Shown here: positions 18,222-26,862 of the stretch, one piece after another | How the letters are laid out: each line of letters begins with the position of its first letter | Numbering within the stretch: position 1 is the stretch's first letter | DNA from: Vicinamibacterales bacterium | GTDB taxonomy: Bacteria > Acidobacteriota > Vicinamibacteria > Vicinamibacterales > UBA2999 | DNA length: 64,000 bases | Assembly (NCBI GenBank): GCA_041659285.1 | Contig: JBAZYO010000001.1 | Coordinates: 1-64,000, forward strand | Direction of reading: 5' to 3' | The notes under the pieces: model-generated | Databases searched by the model: none | What the model saw: only the letters and a program-made list of their open reading frames with translations | Told to the model about the DNA's origin: nothing | Position numbers and translations under genes: made by a program

Positions 18222-18623
18222 GTGGCATTCGACGAGCGAGCATTCTTCAGCGAGCGGCCCGAAACGCGCCCGGCGAAGTACCCGTGCCCGCGCTGCAAGC
18301 GGATCAACGAGTACAGCATCCGCTGGGTGAAGCGCACCAAGAAGGGCGCGCCGCAGAACGCCGACGACCGGGCGAAGTTCGACAAGTTGCGCGATCACCT
18401 GCTGCGCCTGGACGATGAGGTGACGTGCAAGACCTGTGGGAAGAAGTTCGAGATCCCGTCGATGCATTCGATGATGTTCATCGATCAGCTCGACGGCCTG
18501 CCGAAGGACGAAGAGGCCGACGAGGCTGAAGCGACCCAGGCGCCGGGCAAGCCCATGGACGCCACGACCAAGGCGGCGTTGCCGGCCCGCTTCACGCGGC
18601 CGACCAAAGGCTGGCGCGGCTAG
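18222..18623 (+). CDS. Small zinc-ribbon protein of unknown function
   Basis: 133 residues from the GTG at 18222; the frame is open upstream through the palindromic array, but that part is repeat-derived. Two Cys pairs (YPCPRCKRINEY and VTCKTCGKKFE) can form one zinc ribbon over residues about 20-80. A charged acidic stretch follows (DEEADEAEATQA) and then a basic tail. I do not recognise the gene. Zinc-ribbon proteins of this size commonly bind nucleic acids or act as adaptors. Confidence 0.65.
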   Translation: MAFDERAFFSERPETRPAKYPCPRCKRINEYSIRWVKRTKKGAPQNADDRAKFDKLRDHLLRLDDEVTCKTCGKKFEIPSMHSMMFIDQLDGLPKDEEADEAEATQAPGKPMDATTKAALPARFTRPTKGWRG

Positions 18624-18663
18624 GCCACAGATTGAACGCAGATTGCGCAGGCCGGGCTCCTGG

Positions 18664-19377
18664 CTACCAGACCCCGGGCACCAGTCGCGACCGCACCTGG
18701 CGTTGGTAGGCGCGGTACTTCTCACCAAACGCCTGCACGAGTGAGGCTTCCTCCAGCGGAATCGCCACGACCAGGTAGGCGGAACTGACCACCGCGAACA
18801 GCAGCCGGCTGCAGGTCATCTCCGGCGTGCCGAACACAATCAGCAGCCAGCCGAAATAGATCGGATGCCGGACCAGGCCGAATGGGCCGGTCACCTTGAA
18901 CTCCACCGGCTGGTCGCGACGCGCCTGCCGCACGCCGGCCAGCTCCCACACCCCGATGATCCCTGAGGCGCGTTCGGTCAGCGCGAGCCCGGCCAATTGG
19001 ACGCCAAAGCCCAGCCACTGCAGCGGCCCCTCGAGCGCCCATGCGATTCCCGGCAGCGGCCGCCACAGCCAGCACACGGCGATGAAGAGCAGGCTGGCGA
19101 TCCAGACGTAGACGCTGCGCTCGAGCTCCGGCGACACGATCCGGCTGATCCAGGCCTTGGCGCCGGTCCGCGCCATCACGCTGTGGTGCAACGCGAAGAT
19201 GGTGAAGAGCGTGACGTCGAAGAGCACCGCGGGCCAGATCGGCGCGCCGGTCGCCGGCGCCGGGAGGCGAAGGAGGTTGCCGTAGACCACGACGAACGAG
19301 AGGAGCGACGCGGCGAACAAGAGCGCGCCGATCCACGCGAACATTGTGCGCACGAACAGTATTATGGTCGGAACCAT
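18664..19377 (-). CDS. Membrane methyltransferase-like protein (PEMT/ICMT/NnrU superfamily)
   Basis: 237 residues with six or so hydrophobic helices. The C-terminal signature GPFGLVRHPIYFGWLLIVFG, followed by EEASLVQAFGEKYRAYQRQV, is that of isoprenylcysteine carboxylmethyltransferase and phospholipid methyltransferase relatives. These use SAM at the membrane face. The start may instead be the ATG at 19344 (MFAWIGALLF). It is divergent from the ketosynthase gene across a 10-bp tandem repeat, and a second ICMT-like gene lies at 21818-22354. Confidence 0.75.
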   Translation of the reverse strand: MVPTIILFVRTMFAWIGALLFAASLLSFVVVYGNLLRLPAPATGAPIWPAVLFDVTLFTIFALHHSVMARTGAKAWISRIVSPELERSVYVWIASLLFIAVCWLWRPLPGIAWALEGPLQWLGFGVQLAGLALTERASGIIGVWELAGVRQARRDQPVEFKVTGPFGLVRHPIYFGWLLIVFGTPEMTCSRLLFAVVSSAYLVVAIPLEEASLVQAFGEKYRAYQRQVRSRLVPGVW

Positions 19378-19425
19378 TCAGAACGGTTCAGAACGATTCG
19401 GATAGGTTCAGAAAGGTTCAGTGAA
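19376..19425. repeat. Five tandem 10-bp repeats in a divergent promoter
   Basis: Units starting at 19376, 19386, 19396, 19406 and 19416 follow RTTCAGAAMG with small changes. They cover the start codon of the minus-strand methyltransferase gene and the GTG of the ketosynthase. The 10-bp period puts every copy on the same DNA face, as in a multimeric operator. Confidence 0.75.
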
Positions 19426-20689
19426 CTCACCACGAGTTGCCATTACCGGCATCGGAGCCGTTTCGGCGTTTGGCGTCGGGCGCGAGGTGTTTTGGGATGC
19501 GATCCGCCGGGGCCAAAGCGGCACGCGGGCCATCACCGAGTTCGACGTCTCCTCGTATCCCTGCCAGGTGGCGGCCCCGGTTCCGCCGGTGGACATGACC
19601 GCGGCCGAGCCGCTGGCCGGCGAGCGCGGGCCGCGGGACTCGCGCGCCGATCCCAAGCGCTACTCCCGCGCCGCGCTGTTCGGCGTGGTGGCGGCTCGTG
19701 AGGCCTGGAACGACGCCGGTCTCGCGTTTGGCCAGGCCAACGCCGGCGTGATCATCGGCAGCGGCGGCGGCGGCATCGACGTGGGCGAGCGTCAATACCA
19801 GGATTTCTTCACCACCGGCGGCAAGAACGTCACGCCCTACGCGATTGCCGTCGGCATTTGCGGCATGGTCTCGAGCGAGATCTCGATTGCGCTGGGCGTG
19901 CGCGGCATCAGCCACGTGCTGTCCACCGGCTGCACCAGTTCCACCGACGCCCTTGGTTACGCCTGCATGCTGCTGCGCCAGGGCGACTGCGACGTGCTGC
20001 TGTCGGGCGGCACCGACGGCTGCGTGCTGCCGGGCATGATCTTCGGCTTCTCCCGCATGCGCGCCGTCTCGACGCACTACAACGATCGCGGCGCCGAGGC
20101 GTCGCGGCCGTTCGATCGCGGACGCGACGGCTTCGTGCTGGGCGAGGGCGCGTGGATGCTGACGCTGGAGCTGGAGGACCGCGCCCGCGCCCGCGGCGCC
20201 ACCGTCTACGCCACGATCGACGGCTACGCATCGACGTGCGACGCCTACCACCGCGTCCAGATGGATCCGGACGGCGAACAGATTGTCCACTGCATGCGCC
20301 AGGCGATCGAGCGATCCGGGCGCGCCGCCGAGGAGATCGGCTACATCAACTACCACGGCACCTCCACGGTGCTGAACGACGCCATCGAGGCGCGCTGCAC
20401 GCGGCTGGCCTTCGGCGCGCTGGCCGACCGCATTCCCGGGTCGTCCACCAAGTCGATGATCGGCCACCCGCAGGGCGCCAGCGGCGCCGCCGGCGTGGTC
20501 GCCACCGCACTGGCGCTGTCGCGCGGCTTCCTGCCGCCCACCATCAACCTCACCACTCCCGATCCGCAATGCGACCTGGACTTCATCCCGAACGAGGGCC
20601 GCGCCGCGCAGCCGGAGGCGGCGTTGTGCAACTGCCTCGGATTCGGATCGAAGAACAGCGCACTGGTCATCGGCCGCGCGCATGGATGA
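19421..20689 (+). CDS. Beta-ketoacyl-ACP synthase (FabF-like)
   Basis: 422 residues from the GTG at 19421. The thiolase-fold catalytic triad is complete: C171 in STGCTSSTDA, H312 in NYHGTSTVLND and H349 in IGHPQGASGAAG. The first residues (VAITGIGAVSAFGVG) are typical of KAS II. Unlike a standard fatty-acid locus, no acyl carrier protein, ketoreductase or malonyltransferase is nearby. Instead a flavin reductase gene overlaps it by 8 nt and a methyltransferase follows, so it likely makes a specialised lipid or polyketide. Confidence 0.9.
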   Translation: MNSPRVAITGIGAVSAFGVGREVFWDAIRRGQSGTRAITEFDVSSYPCQVAAPVPPVDMTAAEPLAGERGPRDSRADPKRYSRAALFGVVAAREAWNDAGLAFGQANAGVIIGSGGGGIDVGERQYQDFFTTGGKNVTPYAIAVGICGMVSSEISIALGVRGISHVLSTGCTSSTDALGYACMLLRQGDCDVLLSGGTDGCVLPGMIFGFSRMRAVSTHYNDRGAEASRPFDRGRDGFVLGEGAWMLTLELEDRARARGATVYATIDGYASTCDAYHRVQMDPDGEQIVHCMRQAIERSGRAAEEIGYINYHGTSTVLNDAIEARCTRLAFGALADRIPGSSTKSMIGHPQGASGAAGVVATALALSRGFLPPTINLTTPDPQCDLDFIPNEGRAAQPEAALCNCLGFGSKNSALVIGRAHG

Positions 20690-21821
20690 CGTCGTCATCG
20701 TCGGCGGCGGTCCGGCGGGGGCGTTGGCGGCCCTCATCCTGGCGCGCGCCGGCGCGAGGGTCCGTGTGTTCGAGCGCGCGCGCTTTCCGAGGCACAAGCT
20801 GTGCGGCGACACCTTGAATCCCGGGGCGTTGGCGGTGTTGGCGCGGCACCTGGACGTCACCTGGCTGGCGGCGAACAGCAATGACATCCACGGCATGCTG
20901 ATCACGGGCCCCGGCGGTATCGCGGTGCGGGCCGTGTACGGCGCCGGCATTGCCGGCCGCGCCGTGACGCGCCAGGTGTTCGACGAGTGGCTCCTGCGGC
21001 AGGCCGGGGAGGCGGGCGCGCACGTGGAAGAGGGCGGGGCCGTGAAAGGCGCGCTGGTCTCCGGCGGCCGGGTGAGCGGCGTGATCGCGATGTGCGGCGG
21101 CGGCGGGGAAGCGGCGCATGCGGGCCGCCTCGTCATTGCCGCCGACGGACGCCGGTCGACGCTGGCCTTTTCGCGCGGCCTGGCGCGCCAGCCGGCGCGT
21201 CCCCGGCGATGGGCGATCGGCGGTTACTTTACCGACGTCACTGGATGCGGCACCGTCGGCGAGATGCACGTGCGCCGGGGACACTACATCGGCGTGGCGC
21301 CGGTGCCGGGCGGCCTGACCAACGTCTGCGTGGTGATGCCGCATGCCACCGGTGACCAGCCCATCGGGCCCCCGGCGGAGGTGATTCGCACGCGGCTCGA
21401 CGGCGATCCGTCACTGCGCGACCGGTTTGCCGCCGCACGCCTGGTGGGCGATCCGGTGATGCTGGGCCCCATGGCCATCGACACCGACACGGCCGGCGAG
21501 CCGGGCCTGCTGCTGGCCGGTGACGCCGCGGGATTCATCGACCCCATGACCGGGGATGGCATGCGCCTCGCCCTGGCGGGCGCCGAACTCGCCGCGGCCG
21601 CGGCGCTGGATGTGCTCGCCGGCCGGCTGTCGCCCGCCATCGCGCACCTGGAACTGACGCGCCGCCGCCGCGCGGCCTTCGCCTCGAAGTGGCGATTCAA
21701 CCGGACCTTGCGGACGCTGGTGGCCTCGCCACGGGGTGTTTCGGCGGCCGCCGTCGCGGCGCGGGCGGTGCCGTCGCTGTTTGCCGGGATCATCCGTTAC
21801 GCGGGAGACTGTCCATCGTGA
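20682..21821 (+). CDS. FAD-dependent oxidoreductase, geranylgeranyl-reductase-like
   Basis: 379 residues. The N-terminal dinucleotide fold (VVIVGGGPAGALAALILARAG) is followed by RARFPRHKLCGDTLNPGAL, which resembles the geranylgeranyl reductase CGD region, and the late flavin motif LLLAGDAAGFIDPMTGDGMR. Family members saturate isoprenoid chains or act on halogenated or polyketide substrates. It overlaps the ketosynthase by 8 nt and the next gene by 4 nt (GTGA), so the three are strictly coupled. The substrate is unknown. Confidence 0.85.
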   Translation: MDDVVIVGGGPAGALAALILARAGARVRVFERARFPRHKLCGDTLNPGALAVLARHLDVTWLAANSNDIHGMLITGPGGIAVRAVYGAGIAGRAVTRQVFDEWLLRQAGEAGAHVEEGGAVKGALVSGGRVSGVIAMCGGGGEAAHAGRLVIAADGRRSTLAFSRGLARQPARPRRWAIGGYFTDVTGCGTVGEMHVRRGHYIGVAPVPGGLTNVCVVMPHATGDQPIGPPAEVIRTRLDGDPSLRDRFAAARLVGDPVMLGPMAIDTDTAGEPGLLLAGDAAGFIDPMTGDGMRLALAGAELAAAAALDVLAGRLSPAIAHLELTRRRRAAFASKWRFNRTLRTLVASPRGVSAAAVAARAVPSLFAGIIRYAGDCPS

Positions 21822-22354
21822 CGCCAACCCCAGCGACCGCGATTGCCGTGCTCACCGTCGTGGCCGCGTTCCTGATGATGGGCGGCGAGCTGGTGCTGTC
21901 GGTGTTCAACGAGCGCCAGTTGCGCGCGAAGGGCGCGGTGGAGCCGCCGGGTGATGTCATCGCGATCATGCGATGGACCTACCCCGCGTCGTTTGTGGCG
22001 ATGGGCGTGGAAGGCGCGCTGGTCGGGCCGTCGCCCAGTTCCATCCTGTTGGGGGGGCTGGTGCTGTTCGGCCTCGCCAAGGCGCTCAAGGTCTGGGCCA
22101 TCGCATCGCTCGGTCCGCGGTGGAGCTACCGCGTGCTGGTCCTGCCGGACGCGCCGCTGGTCACCTCCGGTCCGTACCGCTACCTGTCGCATCCCAATTA
22201 CCTCGCCGTGGTCGGCGAGTTGGTGAGCGTCGCCTGCATCGTGGCCGCGCCGATCACCGGGGTCCTGGCGGCGATTGCATTCGGCCTGCTGATGCGCGCA
22301 CGCATCCGCATCGAAGACCGCGCGCTAGGCAGAGTGGCCCCGCCGAAGCCATGA
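21818..22354 (+). CDS. Isoprenylcysteine carboxylmethyltransferase-family protein
   Basis: 178 residues from the GTG overlapping the previous stop. Four or five hydrophobic segments and the motif TSGPYRYLSHPNYLAVVGE followed by RIRIEDRAL define the ICMT family. In bacteria such proteins sit with type III polyketide synthases and methylate hydroxyl or carboxyl groups of lipids. Here it completes a ketosynthase, reductase, methyltransferase trio. The product is not known. Confidence 0.82.
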   Translation: MTPTPATAIAVLTVVAAFLMMGGELVLSVFNERQLRAKGAVEPPGDVIAIMRWTYPASFVAMGVEGALVGPSPSSILLGGLVLFGLAKALKVWAIASLGPRWSYRVLVLPDAPLVTSGPYRYLSHPNYLAVVGELVSVACIVAAPITGVLAAIAFGLLMRARIRIEDRALGRVAPPKP

Positions 22355-22366
22355 CAGAATAGGCGC

Positions 22367-23791
22367 GTGAAACTGCCGAAGTGGGCGACGGCGCTCGACG
22401 TCCTCGCCGTCGTGATGGCCATCATCGCGCTGTCGGTCGTCGTGGCCGGCGGCTTCCGTCTCGTGATCTTCGGCACCCGGCTCTCGGTCACGGATTGGTG
22501 GCGTCCCGCGCTGTGGAGCGTGGTGGCGCTGGTCATTCGCCACGCCATCGTCCGGCATCAGCCGCTGCCGCAGCGCGTGGTGCAGGCGGTGGTCCGCTGG
22601 TGGCGCAATCCCGACACCAGAACCGTGCTGCCGATCCACCTGGCGACGCGCGGCGGCGTGCTCGCTGTCGGCTTCCTCGCGGTGATCCTGATCGGATTTC
22701 CGCCGGAGGCGGCCTCGCGCTGGCGCATCTACTCCAACGATTTTCTCGACCTGCCGGCACGGTGGGACGCCGGCTGGTACCTCGGCATTGCGATGGAGGG
22801 GTATCGCTACCTCCCCAACGCGCCGGCCGACGTCCAGCAGAACATCGCGTTCTTCCCGGCGTTCCCCATGACCGTGCGGTACTTGTCCACGGTGCTCGGC
22901 CATCAGCCGTTGTGGACCGGCGTGGGCGTGTCGCTGGTCGCGTTCTTCCTGGCGCTCGGCTACTTCCTCCGGCTGGCGCGGGACGAACTGCGCGACGAGG
23001 ACCAGGCGGTTACGGCCGTCATGCTGCTGGCGGCCTATCCGTTCGCGGTGTTCTTCAGCGCGGCCTATACCGAGGGGCTGTTCCTGCTGACGCTGGTCGG
23101 CGCCGTGTACCACTTCCGCCACGATCAGCTGTGGCGCGCGGCCGGGTGGGGATTCCTGTGCGGGCTGACGCGGCCCAACGGGTCGTTCCTGTCGATCGTG
23201 CTCGGCCTGATGGCCGTCGCCCCGGTGTGGGGGATGTGGCGTCCGGCTTCAGCCGGACCAGGCCCTTCAGATGAAACAACCGGCTGGCCCCGCGTCGGCA
23301 AGCGGCTGCTGTCGGCGTCCGCGCCCGGCTTCGGGATGCTGGCGTTCTCCGCCTACATCTACCAGCTCACCGGCCATCCCTTCCGCTGGACCATGCAGAA
23401 TGCGGCGTGGGGCCGGGTGTATCGCGGCCTCGACTCGCTGGTGTCGGATCGCGTGGACTTCATCGCCAACAACGGCCTCTACAACTACGCCTCCACCCAG
23501 ACGATTGACTTCTTCTATCTGCTCGCCGTGTTGTTCGCGCTCGGGTCCGTCTGGCCGGTGTATCGCCGGTTCGGCCTCCCGTACGCGGTGCTGCTGCTGG
23601 TGAACGTGCTGCCGCCGATGGCGGCGGGCGGTTTGCTGTCGATGGGCCGCGTCACGTCGGTGCTGTTTCCGGCGTTCCTGTGGATGGGCGGCGCCATCCC
23701 GGCCCGGCACCGCACGGCGTGGATCGCCTGCTTCGCGTGCCTGCAGGGATTTGTCGCGGTGATGTTCTTCACCTGGCGCCCGCTGTTCTAG
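22367..23791 (+). CDS. PIG-V-like mannosyltransferase-family membrane protein
   Basis: 474 residues with about ten transmembrane helices, starting at the GTG at 22367. The luminal motif PARWDAGWYLGIAMEGY carries the RWD signature of the PIG-V/GPI mannosyltransferase group (GT-C fold). The later segments NIAFFPAFPM and LTRPNGSFL also fit. Bacterial members probably use polyprenyl-phosphate sugars to decorate envelope lipids. The gene follows the ketosynthase cluster by 12 nt and is likely co-transcribed, which could mean that the lipid product is glycosylated. Confidence 0.8.
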   Translation: MKLPKWATALDVLAVVMAIIALSVVVAGGFRLVIFGTRLSVTDWWRPALWSVVALVIRHAIVRHQPLPQRVVQAVVRWWRNPDTRTVLPIHLATRGGVLAVGFLAVILIGFPPEAASRWRIYSNDFLDLPARWDAGWYLGIAMEGYRYLPNAPADVQQNIAFFPAFPMTVRYLSTVLGHQPLWTGVGVSLVAFFLALGYFLRLARDELRDEDQAVTAVMLLAAYPFAVFFSAAYTEGLFLLTLVGAVYHFRHDQLWRAAGWGFLCGLTRPNGSFLSIVLGLMAVAPVWGMWRPASAGPGPSDETTGWPRVGKRLLSASAPGFGMLAFSAYIYQLTGHPFRWTMQNAAWGRVYRGLDSLVSDRVDFIANNGLYNYASTQTIDFFYLLAVLFALGSVWPVYRRFGLPYAVLLLVNVLPPMAAGGLLSMGRVTSVLFPAFLWMGGAIPARHRTAWIACFACLQGFVAVMFFTWRPLF

Positions 23792-24211
23792 CTAGACCGA
23801 CGTAATCCACTGGCGCACCACCGCTTGAATCGCGGCCTCGTGCGCCCTCACGTCTTCGACCCCGGCGAAGTTGACCAGCGCCCGGTCCCTGGCCAGCCAC
23901 TTGATGAGGCCCTGCGGATCGTCGATCTGGAACGACGGCCGCTCGCGAACCTTCGCGCCCACGTGCAGGATGATGCCGATGCCGTCTTTCTCGCGGAGGT
24001 GCGTGGTGGCGAAATACTCCGTGGTGCGAAAGCTCGGCGCATTCCACTTCACGCCCTCGGCGATCGAGGGATCGGCGCCGCAGATGATCTGACGCAGCAA
24101 CTCGATGGCCGCCTTGTGCGGATGCTCCAGGCGCGTCATGAACTGATCAACGGCCTCCGAGGTGTCGGCAGCAATTGCTGTGCGAGCGGGTCGCGGCACA
24201 GATGTCGTCAT
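23792..24211 (-). CDS. DUF1801 domain protein
   Basis: 139 residues from the ATG at 24211. The core includes AIELLRQIICGADPSIAEGVKWNAPSF (given as a guide to residues about 35-60) and the DUF1801/YdhG pattern, a small fold of unknown role related to the frataxin-like YdhG group. Its stop codon is directly adjacent to that of the convergent PIG-V-like gene, with no space for a terminator. Function unknown. Confidence 0.75.
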   Translation of the reverse strand: MTTSVPRPARTAIAADTSEAVDQFMTRLEHPHKAAIELLRQIICGADPSIAEGVKWNAPSFRTTEYFATTHLREKDGIGIILHVGAKVRERPSFQIDDPQGLIKWLARDRALVNFAGVEDVRAHEAAIQAVVRQWITSV

Positions 24212-24342
24212 GCCAGTTCCTCGGCAGCCGCCAGTTGCGGCCAGATGTCTCCAACTGTGAATCGCATCGCCCCTCCATGCTAGACGGAATCCGCCTCCGG
24301 CCTGCACGCCGCTTCGGGCGTCCAAATCACATGCGCGGAGGC

Positions 24343-24348
24343 TATACT
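24343..24348 (+). promoter_or_regulatory. Candidate -10 box (TATACT) for the Bat-like operon
   Basis: TATACT ends 12 nt before the ATG at 24361, at the head of a run of eight same-strand genes spanning 14 kb. Confidence 0.45.
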
Positions 24349-24360
24349 CGACCCAAGACC

Positions 24361-26862
24361 ATGTCTCGCCGCGTTTGGCTGCTCCTGGCTTCGGTCGTGC
24401 TAACCATTGGGCTCGCGCCGTTCGTCACGGCCGAGCAGGCGTCAAACGTCGCGGCGGCACGGGCCAACGCCGAGAAGTCATGGCGCGGCGGCCGTCTCGA
24501 CGAGATCGAGAAGTTCGCCGACGCCTTCCCGAAAGACGAAACCCTCGCCGTGCTGCGCGCCAGGGCCGGCGCCGCGCGCGGCGACTACCTGCGCGCCGAG
24601 TCGGTGCTGCAGCCGTTTGCGGCGGCCAACCCAGCCGGCGACGCCGCCCTCGAAGCCGGCTTGCTCCAGCAATTAATGGGCCGCCGGGTCGAGGCGCGCC
24701 GATCCCTCCAGCTGGTGATGATGGGTGACCAGCGCACGCCCACCGCGCGCGACCACGTGCGCGCCGCCCGTGCCGCCCGCGCCCTCGGACGGTTCGACGA
24801 TGCCAACGCGTTCTTCCGCGACGCCGACGGGCTGACGCCCAACGACGCGGCGATCAACACGGAGTGGGGCGACCTGTTCGTCGAGAAATACAACAACAAG
24901 GACGCCGCCCGGTCGTTCCAGGAGGCGTTGAAGGCCGACCCCGTGTACGGTCCGGCGCTGCTCGGCATGGCCCGCGCGCTGGCCGACCAGAATCCGGCAC
25001 AGGCGGCGGCGCTGGCCGAGCAGGCGCTCAAGCTGAATCCGCTCGACTTCGGGGCGCACCTGTTCCTCGCCGACATGGCGATCTACCAGGACAAGAAGAA
25101 GGACGCGCTGGCGTCGATCGATCGCGTGCTGGCGGTGAACCCGAAACACCTCGAAGCCCTGTCGATGCAGGCGGCTCTCGCCTATGTCGATGGCCGCGAC
25201 CAGGACTATCAGGCCGCGCTCGCGGCGGCGCTCAAGATCCATCCCACCTACGGCGAGATCCATCGCGTGGTCGGGTCGATGACCGCGCACTACTACCGCT
25301 TCGACGAGGCGGCCGAGCACGTGCGCAAGGCGATTGCCCTCGACCGCGACAACGTCCGCGCCTACGCCGACCTGGGCGCGCACCTGATGCGGACCGGCGA
25401 CGAACGCAACGCCCGCCGCGCGCTGGAAACCGCCTTCAAGGTCGATCCCTGGAACGTCGTCACGTTCAACCTGCTCGCGCTGCTCGACACGCTCGAACCC
25501 TTCGACACCGTGCGCGAAGGCGACATGGTCATTCGCCTCCATCCGGACGAAGCGGCGGTGTTGCGGCAGTACGTGCCGCAGCTCGCCAAGGAGGCGATGG
25601 CGTCGTTGAGCAAGCAGTGGGAGTTCACGCCCAAGGGCCCCATCCTGATCGAGATGTTCCCGAAGCACGACGACTTCGCGGTGCGGACGCTCGGCCTGCC
25701 CGGCATGATCGGCGCTCTCGGCGCCTGCTTCGGCCGCGTCGTCACCGTCGACTCGCCGAAGGCGCGCGACCCCGGCACCTTCAACTGGGCCGAGACGCTG
25801 TGGCACGAGATCGCCCACGTCATCACCCTGCAGCTGTCCGACAACCGCCTGCCACGGTGGCTGAGCGAAGGCGCGTCCGTGTACGAAGAGCGCCGCGCCC
25901 GCCCGGAGTGGGGCCGCGAGATGGACATCCCGTTCGCGCGGGCGATGGATCGCGGCAAGTTGATCAAGCTGCGCGACCTCAACTCCGGATTCAGCAACCC
26001 GGAAACCATCTCGCTCTCGTATTACCAGGCCTCGCTGGTCGTCGAGCACATCGCCGACGTCTATGGCCAGGCGAAGCTGCGCGCGCTGGTACGGGCGTAC
26101 GCCGACGGCTCCGACACGGAGGCCGCGATTCGCAAGGCGCTCGGCGTGGAGATTGACGCGCTGCAGACCACGTTCGATCGCTTTCTCGAACAGCGGTATG
26201 CGGGGATGCGCACGGCGCTCGCCGTTCCCGAAGGGCTGACGGCGGACATGCCGCTCGATGCGGTGAAGTCGGTCGCCTCCGCCCACCCGGGCAGCTATGC
26301 CGCGCAGATGGCTCTCGGCGAGGCGCTGACGGAAGGGAATCCCGACGGCGCCATTGCCGCCTTCGAACGCGCCGCGCAACTGATCCCGAACGTGACCGGC
26401 GAAGACAGCCCGTACGCGCTGATTGCGGCGGTCGCCCTCAAGAAGGGCGACAAGGCCCGCGCCGCCACTGCCCTCGAGACGCTGACCGGCAAGGGGCAGA
26501 CCGACATTGTCTCGGCGCGGCTGATGTCCACGCTGGTCGATGGCGCGCGCGAGCCGGCGCGGATGCAAGTGGCCCTCAAGCGCGTGGTCGCCGTCGACCC
26601 GTTCGATGCCGCATCGCATTCGATACTGGGCCGGATCGACCTGAACGCGAAGCGCGTGGACGAGGCCATCCGGATGTTCCGCGTCGCGCTGGCGGCCAAG
26701 CCGCTCGACCGCGCCAGCGCGCACGCCGACCTGGCCGAGGCGCTCGCCGAGGCCGGTCAGCGCGATGAGGCCAAAAAGCAGGCGCTGGCCGCGCTCGAGA
26801 TCGCGCCGACGTTCACACGGGCGCAGGATCTGCTCCTGAGGCTCGCACAAGGAAGTCGTTGA
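24361..26862 (+). CDS. Secreted TPR protein with a gluzincin metallopeptidase domain (peptidase MA-like)
   Basis: 833 residues with an N-terminal signal sequence (residues 1-24, ending FVTAEQ). Multiple TPR-like helix pairs cover about 30-390 and 650-830. Between them is a metallopeptidase core with the zinc motif in TLWHEIAHVITL (H482, E483, H486) and the third ligand in RWLSEGASVYEE (E503), the arrangement of peptidase MA-like enzymes. It would act in the periplasm or at the membrane. It is the first gene of the MoxR/VWA operon and its stop overlaps the next start (TGATG). The substrate is unknown. Confidence 0.85.
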   Translation: MSRRVWLLLASVVLTIGLAPFVTAEQASNVAAARANAEKSWRGGRLDEIEKFADAFPKDETLAVLRARAGAARGDYLRAESVLQPFAAANPAGDAALEAGLLQQLMGRRVEARRSLQLVMMGDQRTPTARDHVRAARAARALGRFDDANAFFRDADGLTPNDAAINTEWGDLFVEKYNNKDAARSFQEALKADPVYGPALLGMARALADQNPAQAAALAEQALKLNPLDFGAHLFLADMAIYQDKKKDALASIDRVLAVNPKHLEALSMQAALAYVDGRDQDYQAALAAALKIHPTYGEIHRVVGSMTAHYYRFDEAAEHVRKAIALDRDNVRAYADLGAHLMRTGDERNARRALETAFKVDPWNVVTFNLLALLDTLEPFDTVREGDMVIRLHPDEAAVLRQYVPQLAKEAMASLSKQWEFTPKGPILIEMFPKHDDFAVRTLGLPGMIGALGACFGRVVTVDSPKARDPGTFNWAETLWHEIAHVITLQLSDNRLPRWLSEGASVYEERRARPEWGREMDIPFARAMDRGKLIKLRDLNSGFSNPETISLSYYQASLVVEHIADVYGQAKLRALVRAYADGSDTEAAIRKALGVEIDALQTTFDRFLEQRYAGMRTALAVPEGLTADMPLDAVKSVASAHPGSYAAQMALGEALTEGNPDGAIAAFERAAQLIPNVTGEDSPYALIAAVALKKGDKARAATALETLTGKGQTDIVSARLMSTLVDGAREPARMQVALKRVVAVDPFDAASHSILGRIDLNAKRVDEAIRMFRVALAAKPLDRASAHADLAEALAEAGQRDEAKKQALAALEIAPTFTRAQDLLLRLAQGSR

